64,000 bases of DNA from AP-15 sp963735445. Lineage in GTDB: Bacteria > Pseudomonadota > Alphaproteobacteria > ATCC43930 > CGMCC-115725. Under the pieces are notes generated by a model. The model searched no databases. It was not told the DNA's origin and was given only the letters and a program-made list of their open reading frames with translations. This document shows positions 27,841 to 36,023 of this stretch, one piece after another. Position 1 is the stretch's first letter. Each line of letters opens with the position of its first letter. Where the stretch lies: contig CAVTLC010000002.1 in NCBI GenBank assembly GCA_963735445.1, positions 35,891-99,890 on the forward strand. The letters run 5' to 3'. A program made the position numbers and the translations under genes.

Positions 27841-27872
27841 ACGCATTCGCTCGATATCTGGCGCGACGCCGA

Positions 27873-29834
27873 TTAGGCCGAGCCGCGCTTCTTTTGATCG
27901 TCGACCTCCTCGAAATCGGCGTCAACAACCTTGTCGTCGCCGCCTCCGGCTGGACCGTGCGGCCCACCGGGACCGCCCGAGCCCGGATTGCCGTCACCGC
28001 CACCAGCCCCGGCTTGCGCTGCCTGCTCGGCCTTGTAGAGCGCCTCACCGATCTTCATCGAGACCTGCGCCAGAGCCTCGGTCTTCGACTTGATCTGTTC
28101 CGCGTCTTCACTGCCGAGGGTGTCTTTCAACGCCTGCATCGCCTGCTCGACCGACTGACGATCGGATTGCGGGATCTTCTCGCCGTTCTCGTGCAGGGTG
28201 CGCTCGGTCGTGTGGATCAGCGCGTCGGCGTTGTTCTTGGCCTCGACCAATTCGCGGCGGCGCTTGTCCTCGCCGGCATGCGCTTCGGCATCCTTGACCA
28301 TCTTCTCGATATCGGCCTCCGACAGCCCACCCGAAGCCTGGATGCGGATCTGCTGCTCCTTGCCGGTGGCCTTGTCCTTGGCCGAGACCTGGACGATGCC
28401 GTTGGCGTCGATGTCGAAGGTCACCTCGACTTGCGGCATGCCGCGCGGCGCCGGCGGAATGCCGACGAGATCGAATTGGCCAAGCAGCTTGTTGTCGGCC
28501 GCCATTTCGCGCTCGCCCTGGAAGACGCGGATCGTGACCGCGGTCTGATTGTCCTCGGCGGTCGAGAAGGTCTGGCTCTTCTTCGTCGGGATCGTCGTGT
28601 TACGATCGATCAGCCGGGTAAAGACGCCACCCAAGGTCTCGATACCGAGCGACAGCGGGGTCACGTCGAGCAGCAGGACATCCTTGACCTCGCCCTTCAA
28701 CACGCCGGCCTGGATCGCCGCGCCGATCGCCACGACCTCGTCCGGGTTGACGCTGCGATTGGGCTCCTTGCCAAAGAACTGTTTGACCGTGTCGATGACC
28801 TTAGGCATGCGGGTCATGCCGCCGACCAGGATCACTTCGTCGATCTCGGAAGCCTTCAGGCCGGCGTCCTTCAACGCGTTGCGGCACGGCCCGATGGTCC
28901 GCTGGATCAAATCTTCAACCAGGGCCTCGAGCTTGGCCCGCGTCAGCTTGATATTGAGATGCTTGGGCCCGTGCTGGTCGGCCGTGATAAACGGCAAGTT
29001 GACGTCGGTTTGCATCGACGAGCTGAGCTCGATCTTTGCCTTCTCCGCCGCTTCTTTCAGCCGTTGCAGTGCGAGCCGGTCGTTGCGCAGGTCGATGCCC
29101 TGCTCTTTTTTGAACTCGTCGGCCAAATAGTCGATGATGTTCTTGTCGAAATCCTCGCCGCCGAGGAACGTGTCGCCATTGGTCGATTTGACCTCAAAGA
29201 CACCGTCGCCGATTTCGAGCACCGAGATGTCGAACGTGCCGCCGCCGAGGTCATAGACCGCGATCGTGCCGGCGCCCTTGCGCTCCATGCCATAGGCCAG
29301 CGCCGCCGCGGTCGGCTCGTTGATGATGCGCAACACTTCGAGGCCGGCGATCTTGCCGGCATCCTTGGTCGCCTGACGCTGACTGTCGTTGAAGTAGGCC
29401 GGCACCGTAATGACCGCTTCGGTCACCGGCTCGCCCAGATAAGCTTCGGCCGTCTCCTTCATTTTCTGCAGAATGAAGGCGCTGATTTGTGACGGCGCGT
29501 ATTTCTTGCCGCGGCTCTCAACCCAGGCATCGCCATTGTCGCCCGCTATGATCTTGTACGGGACGAGGTCGATGTCCTTCTTGACCATGGGATCGTTAAA
29601 GCGGCGGCCGATCAGCCGTTTGATCGCAAAAAACGTGTTTTCGGGGTTGGTTACCGCCTGACGCTTTGCCGCCTGACCGACCAGGCGCTCGCCAGAATCG
29701 GTAAATGCAACCATCGAGGGCGTCGTGCGCACACCCTCGCTATTTTCGATCACCTTGGCACTTTTGCCTTCCATCACGGCGACGCATGAATTGGTCGTGC
29801 CGAGATCGATACCGATGACCTTGCTCATAGACAC
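27873..29834 (-). CDS. dnaK: Chaperone protein DnaK (Hsp70)
   Basis: 653 residues, typical for alphaproteobacteria. VIGIDLGTTNSCVAVMEG starts the ATPase domain, IVAVYDLGGGTFD-like motif near 195, the VEDL region and the linker DVLLLDVTPLSLGIETLGG around 390, then the peptide-binding domain and a helical lid with a Gly-rich tail ending in EEVDDQKK. It folds proteins with DnaJ and GrpE. A sigma-32-like promoter lies about 90 bases upstream. Confidence 0.98.
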   Translation of the reverse strand: MSMSKVIGIDLGTTNSCVAVMEGKSAKVIENSEGVRTTPSMVAFTDSGERLVGQAAKRQAVTNPENTFFAIKRLIGRRFNDPMVKKDIDLVPYKIIAGDNGDAWVESRGKKYAPSQISAFILQKMKETAEAYLGEPVTEAVITVPAYFNDSQRQATKDAGKIAGLEVLRIINEPTAAALAYGMERKGAGTIAVYDLGGGTFDISVLEIGDGVFEVKSTNGDTFLGGEDFDKNIIDYLADEFKKEQGIDLRNDRLALQRLKEAAEKAKIELSSSMQTDVNLPFITADQHGPKHLNIKLTRAKLEALVEDLIQRTIGPCRNALKDAGLKASEIDEVILVGGMTRMPKVIDTVKQFFGKEPNRSVNPDEVVAIGAAIQAGVLKGEVKDVLLLDVTPLSLGIETLGGVFTRLIDRNTTIPTKKSQTFSTAEDNQTAVTIRVFQGEREMAADNKLLGQFDLVGIPPAPRGMPQVEVTFDIDANGIVQVSAKDKATGKEQQIRIQASGGLSEADIEKMVKDAEAHAGEDKRRRELVEAKNNADALIHTTERTLHENGEKIPQSDRQSVEQAMQALKDTLGSEDAEQIKSKTEALAQVSMKIGEALYKAEQAAQAGAGGGDGNPGSGGPGGPHGPAGGGDDKVVDADFEEVDDQKKRGSA

Positions 29835-29923
29835 CTCATTTCAAAAGCAGGACCGGGCGGCCTGGGGAAGCACCGTCCCGATCCCCCGGAAGTGGTTGAT
29901 CAGTCATCCCCTGACTTTCCAAC

Positions 29924-29955
29924 GGTATATAAGAGAGCGCTTTCGGCGCTACAAC
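29924..29955 (-). promoter_or_regulatory. Sigma-32-like promoter for dnaK
   Basis: On the minus strand GTTG (29955-29952), 18 bases, then CTTATATACC (29933-29924). The alphaproteobacterial heat-shock consensus is CTTG-N17/18-CyTATnTnnG, so there is one mismatch in each box. It overlaps the 3' end of grpE and would give a 5' leader of roughly 80 bases. No CIRCE element was seen here. Confidence 0.4.
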
Positions 29956-30551
29956 GGCTGGTCCGGGTTCACCCGGTCGTCGGCCGGTTTCGCCGGTTGC
30001 TTCGAGACGCCGACCATCGCCGGGCGCAGCAGCCGGTCGTGCAACACATAACCCGGCTGCAAGACCTCGACGATCGTGCCGGCCGGCTGATCGGCGCGTT
30101 CCGCCTCGAAGATCGCCTGATGGAAATTATGGTCAAAGCGCTCGCCTTGCGGGTCGATGCGGCGCAGCCCGTGCCGCTCGAACACCGACAAGAGTTCGCG
30201 TTCGGTGGCCGCTACCCCGGCGAGCAAATTGCGCGTGCGCTGGTCGGCGACTTCCGCCTCGGGCAAGCTGTCGAGCGCGCGGCGCAAATTGTCGGCGGCC
30301 GAGAGCAGGTCTTTGGCGAACCCGGTTATGGCGTATTTGGTCGCGTCTTCGCGTTCGCGCTGGGCGCGGCGCCGGGTGTTTTCGGTCTCCGCAAGCGCGC
30401 GCAACAGGCGGTCCTTGTGTTCGGCCAACTCGGCCTCCACCGCCGCCAGCCGCGCCTCGGGCAAGTCCTCAGACTCCCGCTCGGCATTGTTGTTGGCGGC
30501 CTTGGCTCCCGCCGGGTTCGCCATCTCGCGATCGTTTTCAGTGTCGTTCAT
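29949..30551 (-). CDS. grpE: Nucleotide exchange factor GrpE
   Basis: 200 residues from ATG 30551; longer readings overlap hrcA. Long N-terminal coiled coil (LAAVEAELAEHKDRLLRALAETENTRRRAQRERED) then the beta domain with HNFHQAIFEAE and GTIVEVLQPGYVLHDRLLRPAMVGVSK. It releases ADP from DnaK. It starts four bases after the hrcA stop. Confidence 0.96.
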   Translation of the reverse strand: MNDTENDREMANPAGAKAANNNAERESEDLPEARLAAVEAELAEHKDRLLRALAETENTRRRAQREREDATKYAITGFAKDLLSAADNLRRALDSLPEAEVADQRTRNLLAGVAATERELLSVFERHGLRRIDPQGERFDHNFHQAIFEAERADQPAGTIVEVLQPGYVLHDRLLRPAMVGVSKQPAKPADDRVNPDQPL

Positions 30552-30555
30552 TGTC

Positions 30556-31614
30556 CTATCCGATAAGCCGCCCGATAAGTTTAGCGGTGTAATCCACCAT
30601 CGGGATGATCCGGGCGTAGTTGATCCGGGTGGGGCCGATGACCCCAATTGCGCCAACGATCTGCTGACGGCTGTTCTGATAGGGAGCGATCAGCATCGCG
30701 CAACCGGCCACGCCAAACAGGCGGTTCTCGGCGCCAATAAAGATCTGCACCCCTTCACCCTGCTTGCTGGCATCGAGCAGCCGCAGCATCGTCTCCCGCG
30801 TTTCGAGCATTTCGAAAAGCGTACGCAGCCTTTCAAGATCGGCAAGCGCGGTCACGTCGTCGAGCAGGTTTGCCTGGCCGCGCACAATCAGCGCGCTCGC
30901 ATTATCCTCGCCTGCCCAACTCGCGAGCCCTGCGGCCACCAGCTTTGAGGTCAGCGCGTCGAGTTGCACCTGGTGTGAGGCGATTTCGCGCTGAATCTCG
31001 TCGCGAGCCTCTTCGATGGTACGACCGATCAGCCGTGCATTGAGATAATTTCCGGCCGATACCAGCGAAGCCGGTGGCAGCCCGAGAGGCACCTCGATCA
31101 CCCGGTTCTCGACCAGGCCGTCCTCGGTGACCAACACGACGAGCGCGCGCCCCGGCCCGAGATGAATAAACTCGATATGCTTCAGCGGCCGGTCCTGTTT
31201 TGGGGCGATGACAACCCCAGCGCAGTGCGACAGGCCCGACAGCGCGCTGATCGCTTCTTCGAGAGCTTGCGGCAGGCTCATACCTCGTGCCGCGCAGATG
31301 CTCTCGATGCTGCGCCGCTCGTCCTCGGCGAGGCTGCCGACTTCGAGAAGGCCGTCAACAAACAGGCGCAGCCCGGCCTCAGTCGGCATCCTGCCCGCCG
31401 AGGTGTGCGGGGCGAACAGCAGCCCGGCCTCTTCCAGATCGGCCATGACATTGCGGATCGTCGCCGGCGACAAATTCTGCCCGAGCAACCGCGACACGGT
31501 GCGCGAGCCGATCGGCTCGCCGGTCGCAACATAGCCGTCGACGATCAAGCGAAAAATCTCGCGGCTGCGGTCGTTCAGCTCTCGGATTGGTGACGGCATC
31601 GAAATTCGAGGCAT
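30556..31614 (-). CDS. hrcA: Heat-inducible transcription repressor HrcA
   Basis: 352 residues. N-terminal winged helix (LNDRSREIFRLIVDGYVATGEPIGSRTVS and LSPATIRNVMADLEEAGLL), GAF-like dimer domain, and C-terminal GAIGVIGPTRINYARIIPMVDYTAKLI. HrcA represses genes that carry CIRCE, with GroE as co-regulator. No CIRCE (TTAGCACTC-N9-GAGTGCTAA) is visible in this chaperone operon, so its targets, such as groESL, are probably elsewhere. Confidence 0.96.
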   Translation of the reverse strand: MPRISMPSPIRELNDRSREIFRLIVDGYVATGEPIGSRTVSRLLGQNLSPATIRNVMADLEEAGLLFAPHTSAGRMPTEAGLRLFVDGLLEVGSLAEDERRSIESICAARGMSLPQALEEAISALSGLSHCAGVVIAPKQDRPLKHIEFIHLGPGRALVVLVTEDGLVENRVIEVPLGLPPASLVSAGNYLNARLIGRTIEEARDEIQREIASHQVQLDALTSKLVAAGLASWAGEDNASALIVRGQANLLDDVTALADLERLRTLFEMLETRETMLRLLDASKQGEGVQIFIGAENRLFGVAGCAMLIAPYQNSRQQIVGAIGVIGPTRINYARIIPMVDYTAKLIGRLIG

Positions 31615-31764
31615 GCGCGGTGACGAATTTTACCCAACGTGATCAGGTCCTGCGCAACGCCTCGCTCGCGGCGGCAGGCCACACCAGCAGGCAATCGCGC
31701 CCGGCGTTGGCGAAAATCTGGTAACGAAGCCGATGACCTTCAACTCAGCCGCGCCAATCGCCGA

Positions 31765-32337
31765 TCAGGGTGTCTGTTTGAACGTCGCCTGAAAGCTCTC
31801 GCCTCCAGGGTTGATCCAATGACCGGTCATGTCGACGATCCCGGGCCGGAACGCATATTGGCTGCCATCCGAGTTTTGAAATCGTAAAGCGCCGTCGCGA
31901 ATTATGCCTGTGCCGTGCAGCACCGCCCCGGCAACGGTCGAGCGCGATCCCAGCGGTCCGGAAACGTAGATGATCGAGGCCGAGCTGTCCGGTTTGACGT
32001 CTTGGACGATCAGCGCAGCGCAAGTCTTCACATCCCAAGCCGCATCGCTCCAAACGCCGATATAACGCCGGTATTGCTCCGGCACCGAATTGGGATCGGC
32101 CAATTGATAGGAAACGTGCTGCTCGCAAAATACCCGGCCGGGTTGCTGCTGATTGCCGGGTTGGGGGGTTTCCGAATTCGGTGATTGTGGAGCCTCTGGG
32201 ACCGCCGGCGGGGAGGTTTGAGGTGCAGGCCCGGCAGCCGGCGGCGGCGTTTCCTCCGGCGGCGCCGTGCCCTGAGCCATTGCCGCAAACCCCGGCAGCG
32301 CCAGCAGACAAAGGATAACCGAAAGGCGGAAAAGCAT
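31765..32337 (-). CDS. Exported hypothetical protein, Pro-rich N-terminus
   Basis: 190 residues from ATG 32337. Signal peptide MLFRLSVILCLLALPGFAAMAQG, then a Pro/Gln/Ala-rich stretch to about residue 65, then a domain with two Cys (VFCEQHVSYQL, KTCAALIVQD) that could form a disulfide. FRPGIVDMTGHWINPGGESFQATFKQTP closes it. I recognise no family. It follows map by 100 bases on the same strand. Confidence 0.7.
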   Translation of the reverse strand: MLFRLSVILCLLALPGFAAMAQGTAPPEETPPPAAGPAPQTSPPAVPEAPQSPNSETPQPGNQQQPGRVFCEQHVSYQLADPNSVPEQYRRYIGVWSDAAWDVKTCAALIVQDVKPDSSASIIYVSGPLGSRSTVAGAVLHGTGIIRDGALRFQNSDGSQYAFRPGIVDMTGHWINPGGESFQATFKQTP

Positions 32338-32437
32338 TATGGGCACCGACCGGAACAGCGGCGCAGGCTTGTACGGCGAAAGGAGCCTTCGCGCCAGCGG
32401 GTCGAGGTCGCTGTCCGGATATTCGGTTTCGATGCGG

Positions 32438-33328
32438 CTATCCCGAAGGGGCTGGAGAGTAGTCTTCAGTTCGCCCCGCGCTCTCATAGGGTGGGCGGTG
32501 CAGGCCAGCCGGCGACAGTGTAAAGATCTCGCAGCCGGTCGCCGTGACGCCGATCGTGTGCTCGAACTGAGCCGACAATGAGCGGTCCTTGGTCACTGCG
32601 GTCCAGCCGTCGCTCAGGATCTTCACCTCCCAGCGGCCGGCGTTGATCATCGGCTCGACGGTAAAGATCATCCCCTCCCGCATCACCGGACCATCTTCCG
32701 GGTGTCCGTAGTGCAGCACCGACGGCGCGTCGTGAAAAATCCGCCCGACACCGTGACCACAAAAGTCCCGGACGACCGAGAAGCGATGGCTTTCGGCGTA
32801 GCGCTGGATCGCGTCGCCAATGACGCCGAGATGCAGCCCGGGCCTGATAGCGGCGAGACCGCGCATCATCGCCTCATAGGTCACATCGACAAGACGGCGC
32901 GCCTTGACCGGGATGCGCTCGCCGACAAAGAACATGCGGCTCGAATCGCCGTGCCAGCCGTCGAGGATCGGGGTCACGTCGATATTCAGGATGTCGCCCT
33001 CCACCAGCCGGCGATCGCCCGGAATCCCATGGCACACGACGTGGTTGATCGAGGTGCAGATCGATTTGGGAAAGCCGCGGTAGTTCAAGGGCGCGGGGAT
33101 CGCATTGTGGTCGAGCGTGAATTCGAGGCAGAGGCGGTCGAGTTCGCCGGTGGTCACTCCTGGCCGGACATAGGGCGCGATAAAGTCGAGCGTTCGCGCC
33201 GCGAGCTGGCCGGCTCGCCGCATTCCCTCGAACGCTTCCTCGCCGTGGATCTTGATCCTGCCGTCGCGGGCTTGGCCGGGGGCCAGGCCGGTCGACGGAT
33301 CTCGCTGCAGTTCGGGTATGCTTCGCAT
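32438..33328 (-). CDS. map: Methionine aminopeptidase, type I
   Basis: 296 residues, about 35 longer than usual at both ends. Metal ligands are in LNIDVTPILDGWHGDSSRMF (two Asp), FCGHGVGRIFHDAP (His), MIFTVEPMI (Glu) and LSAQFEHTIGV (Glu); SINHVVCHGIPGDR holds the substrate His. It removes initiator methionine from nascent proteins in the cytoplasm. It is divergent from the CinA-type gene. Confidence 0.95.
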   Translation of the reverse strand: MRSIPELQRDPSTGLAPGQARDGRIKIHGEEAFEGMRRAGQLAARTLDFIAPYVRPGVTTGELDRLCLEFTLDHNAIPAPLNYRGFPKSICTSINHVVCHGIPGDRRLVEGDILNIDVTPILDGWHGDSSRMFFVGERIPVKARRLVDVTYEAMMRGLAAIRPGLHLGVIGDAIQRYAESHRFSVVRDFCGHGVGRIFHDAPSVLHYGHPEDGPVMREGMIFTVEPMINAGRWEVKILSDGWTAVTKDRSLSAQFEHTIGVTATGCEIFTLSPAGLHRPPYESAGRTEDYSPAPSG

Positions 33329-33486
33329 TGTCTTTCAGCGGTCGCGCCGCGCTTTCGATAACAATGCGAGAAACGTAAGGTCTACAAGCTCGCGCGGCAA
33401 CCTCGTCGCCGGGTGGGCGATTGTGCCGCCGAATTCATTTGCCTATGAAGGGGCCCGCTGTCAGCAGCCGAGAAGGCCGAGAACCA

Positions 33487-34281
33487 ATGACCGACACCGC
33501 TTCCCCGGCAGATGCAAGCACCGCGCAGCCCCGGATCGTCACTGCTTGCGTCCTGATTATCGGCAACGAGATCCTGTCGGGGCGCACCCAGGACGAAAAT
33601 CTCGGCTTTCTGGCGCGCGGTCTGAACGAGGCCGGCATCCGGCTGCGCGAGGCGCGCGTCATCCCCGATGTCACTGAGGTCATTGTCAGCACCGTCAACG
33701 ATGTCAGGCGCCGTTTCGATTATGTATTCACCACCGGCGGCATCGGGCCGACGCATGACGACATCACCGCGCAGTGCATGGCCGACGCGTTTGCCGTGCC
33801 GCTGATCCTGCATCCCGACGCCAAGCGCCTGCTTGAAACTCACTATCCGCCGGGTCAGCTGAACGAGGCGCGGCTGCGCATGGCGATGGTGCCGGAGGGT
33901 GCTGTGCTGCTGCCCAACCCGATTTCGCGCGCCCCCGGATTTCAGATCGGCAATGTGTTCGTGCTGCCGGGCGTGCCCAACATCATGCAGGGAATCTTCG
34001 AGCAGCTGAAATACCGCTTGGCGGGCGGCGACAAGGTGCTGAGCCGCAGCCTCAGCTGCCGCCTCGGCGAGGGGACATTGGCGCAGGATTTGGCGGCGCT
34101 GCAGGACCGCTACCCCGATGTCGAGATCGGTTCCTACCCGTATTTTCGTCGCGGCGATTTTGGCGTGACGTTGGTGCTGCGCGGGACCGACCGAGACCGG
34201 CTCATCGCCGCGACCGAGGAGCTCAAAGCATTGATCGTCGAGCTCGGCGGCGATCCGCAGGAGGGATTGAGCGAAGGCTAG
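33487..34281 (+). CDS. CinA/MoaB-type molybdopterin-binding domain protein
   Basis: 264 residues from ATG 33487. TACVLIIGNEILSGRTQDENLGFLARGL and FTTGGIGPTHDDITAQCMA are the COG1058 signatures, and FVLPGVPNIMQGIFE follows. It has only the N-terminal half of full CinA, without the NMN deamidase part. Proposed roles include nucleotide pyrophosphatase activity. It ends 11 bases before tRNA-Leu. Confidence 0.9.
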   Translation: MTDTASPADASTAQPRIVTACVLIIGNEILSGRTQDENLGFLARGLNEAGIRLREARVIPDVTEVIVSTVNDVRRRFDYVFTTGGIGPTHDDITAQCMADAFAVPLILHPDAKRLLETHYPPGQLNEARLRMAMVPEGAVLLPNPISRAPGFQIGNVFVLPGVPNIMQGIFEQLKYRLAGGDKVLSRSLSCRLGEGTLAQDLAALQDRYPDVEIGSYPYFRRGDFGVTLVLRGTDRDRLIAATEELKALIVELGGDPQEGLSEG

Positions 34282-34292
34282 GCCGGCACTCT

Positions 34293-34378
34293 GCGGACGT
34301 GGCGAAATGGTAGACGCAGCAGACTTAAAATCTGCTTCCCACTAGGGAGTGCGGGTTCGAGTCCCGCCGTCCGCACCA
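34293..34378 (+). tRNA. tRNA-Leu(TAA)
   Basis: Acceptor stem GCGGACG/CGTCCGC, D-arm GTGGCGAAATGGTAGACGC, anticodon arm GCAGACTTAAAATCTGC with anticodon TAA, long variable arm, T-arm GGGTTCGAGTCCC and an encoded CCA (34376-34378). 86 bases with CCA. The long variable arm fits tRNA-Leu class II. Confidence 0.96.
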
Positions 34379-34428
34379 ACGCAGTCAATTGGTTAGATCA
34401 AGCCGACCACGAGTGTCTAGTATTATCG

Positions 34429-34486
34429 TGCTATCGATCCCTATTCTGTCCCTAGAACTCGATAGCAAGTGCACAGTGCTATCGAG
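34429..34486. repeat. Triplicated 9-mer with 10-bp inverted repeat
   Basis: TGCTATCGA at 34429-34437, its complement TCGATAGCA at 34459-34467, and TGCTATCGA again at 34477-34485. The last two form a perfect 10-bp inverted repeat (CTCGATAGCA/TGCTATCGAG, 34458-34467 and 34477-34486) around AGTGCACAG. It may be an operator or a recombinase arm-site cluster 50 bases past tRNA-Leu. Confidence 0.6.
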
Positions 34487-34509
34487 GCGTATATCGATCT
34501 GAAATCAGA

Positions 34510-34536
34510 GGGGGTGTACAATTCGGGTACACCCCC
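34510..34536. repeat. Perfect 10-bp inverted repeat
   Basis: GGGGGTGTAC (34510-34519) and GTACACCCCC (34527-34536) with a 7-base loop. There is no U-tract, so an operator or cruciform is as likely as a terminator. Confidence 0.6.
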
Positions 34537-36023
34537 CATTCATCGAATACCAAATGTATTACAGCGTATGAGCCATAATGGATTGAAAAATATCTGACAT
34601 TCGCTGCTGCGTTAGACTCCCCAGCGGTCAGGTTTAGCCACCAGAGGCCGTGGAAACCCTAGGGCCACAGACCGGAGTCTAACTCGTCCCTGTGTACTTT
34701 CAGCAACAGGGATATGGCATCTGAGCCATATCCCTGTTGACCGCAGTTTGGGCCGGTCCCGGGCAGACTCACATAGAGCAATTGTCGTCAAACCTCCGCT
34801 CTCGCACCTCATGGCAAAGTGTTGATGCCGAGGCGAGCTCGCCATGATGGTATGGCACCCCAACGGCTTGTATTCGGTAACCTGTGGCAGCCTGACCAAC
34901 CCGCAGGTGGACGGCCCCTACGGGTCTAATTTGAGCGGCTGATAGACCTCGTCGCCGAGAGGCTGAAGGTCAGAGATCGGGTGGATTTCAGTCCCTGCCC
35001 AATGCGCACGGCAACGAGGAAGAGCGCCAATTCCCGCGGTTCGCGGGGTCCGCGATCGAATCGCTCAAGTCGACCTTAAGAGCCATTCTTGGCTGCGCCG
35101 CAGATCGTCGCGTCGGCTCGGAATCGGGCATCGGATATGCTCCTCGAGCCGTGGATGTAAATCTTCGATCGACCAGCGATATCGCCAATGCTAATCGAGG
35201 CGGGCCCGCCCGGCGTCGAATTCGCCGATGCCGATGATGTCGCGCAGGCTCGCGGTACCTGTGGCTTTGGCCTCGAGCGACAGGCCGGTAGCGTCGGCCA
35301 CGCGAGAGTACCTATCGGCTTTGGAGGAGAGATTGAAGAAGAGCGTCAAACCGAGCACGACAATCCGGGCCAATAAGCGGAAGAGGAAGCTGAAGGCAAA
35401 GCACCGCCGCCAGCGGCTGCGAGCGATCAGTTAGGGCGGGCGGTATTGGGAGGCGAGCGTTCGGGTCGGCCATCACGCTTCTTAGCCGTCTATCGGCGCG
35501 ACTTCAGCTTTCTTGACGCAAACCGCAGGGTGCGTCCCGAGCGTCATGCCCACGATGGCCCTAAGGAAAGCCTCGCCGCGGGCGGCAACTTGATGCCTAC
35601 CGGCTGACCCAGTACCTCGATTTGCTTGACCGGTTCTTCGCGGATGCGGGAATAGTCGCCCGGACCTTCTTTCCCGCACGTCTTCGGGCTTCGGGCACCG
35701 GCGCCGCTCTGGACGGAGCCTTACTTTTGTTGGGATTCGAACTGTCGGTCCCTCGTGATATGGACGATAGTTTTCGCTCGAACTCTCCGGCACGACTCCT
35801 TTCCACCGTCCGAACTCTTCTCGCTCGGCACAGAATCTGTCTTGCCAATGGGCGGTAGGGAATTCACCGACAAATAGCATTAAACCAGCGAAGCCATGGC
35901 AAAACGCAACCGGCGCCCGATGGCGTTCAACCTGACAATAAGTCTTTGATCCCTTCTCGCAGCGTACATTAGAAGGGCTGCTCGGGAGGCCCACTACCCT
36001 CCTCTCATTGTTTGGGATCGATG

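Larger units (their letters stand above)
34379..36023. other. Gene-poor 1.6-kb stretch downstream of tRNA-Leu
   Basis: No convincing gene. Frames of 60-182 codons occur but show no family resemblance or good start signal. The first 300 bases are AT-richer than the surroundings and carry the two inverted-repeat structures listed below. Its place directly behind a tRNA gene makes a decayed integration site plausible. Confidence 0.55.

Noticed and set aside
27561..29492. 643-codon plus-strand open frame opposite dnaK
   Set aside because: It mirrors the dnaK and dnaJ coding strand and has no family motif; a shadow of GC-rich coding DNA.
29936..29950. AGCGC-CGAAA-GCGCT hairpin at the grpE end as a terminator
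   Set aside because: Stem of five pairs, no U-tract, and it lies between the putative promoter boxes of dnaK; too weak.
31615..31764. CIRCE operator upstream of hrcA
   Set aside because: No TTAGCACTC-N9-GAGTGCTAA or close variant is present.
34612..34899. 95-codon minus-strand frame near tRNA-Leu
   Set aside because: No start signal and no resemblance to known proteins.
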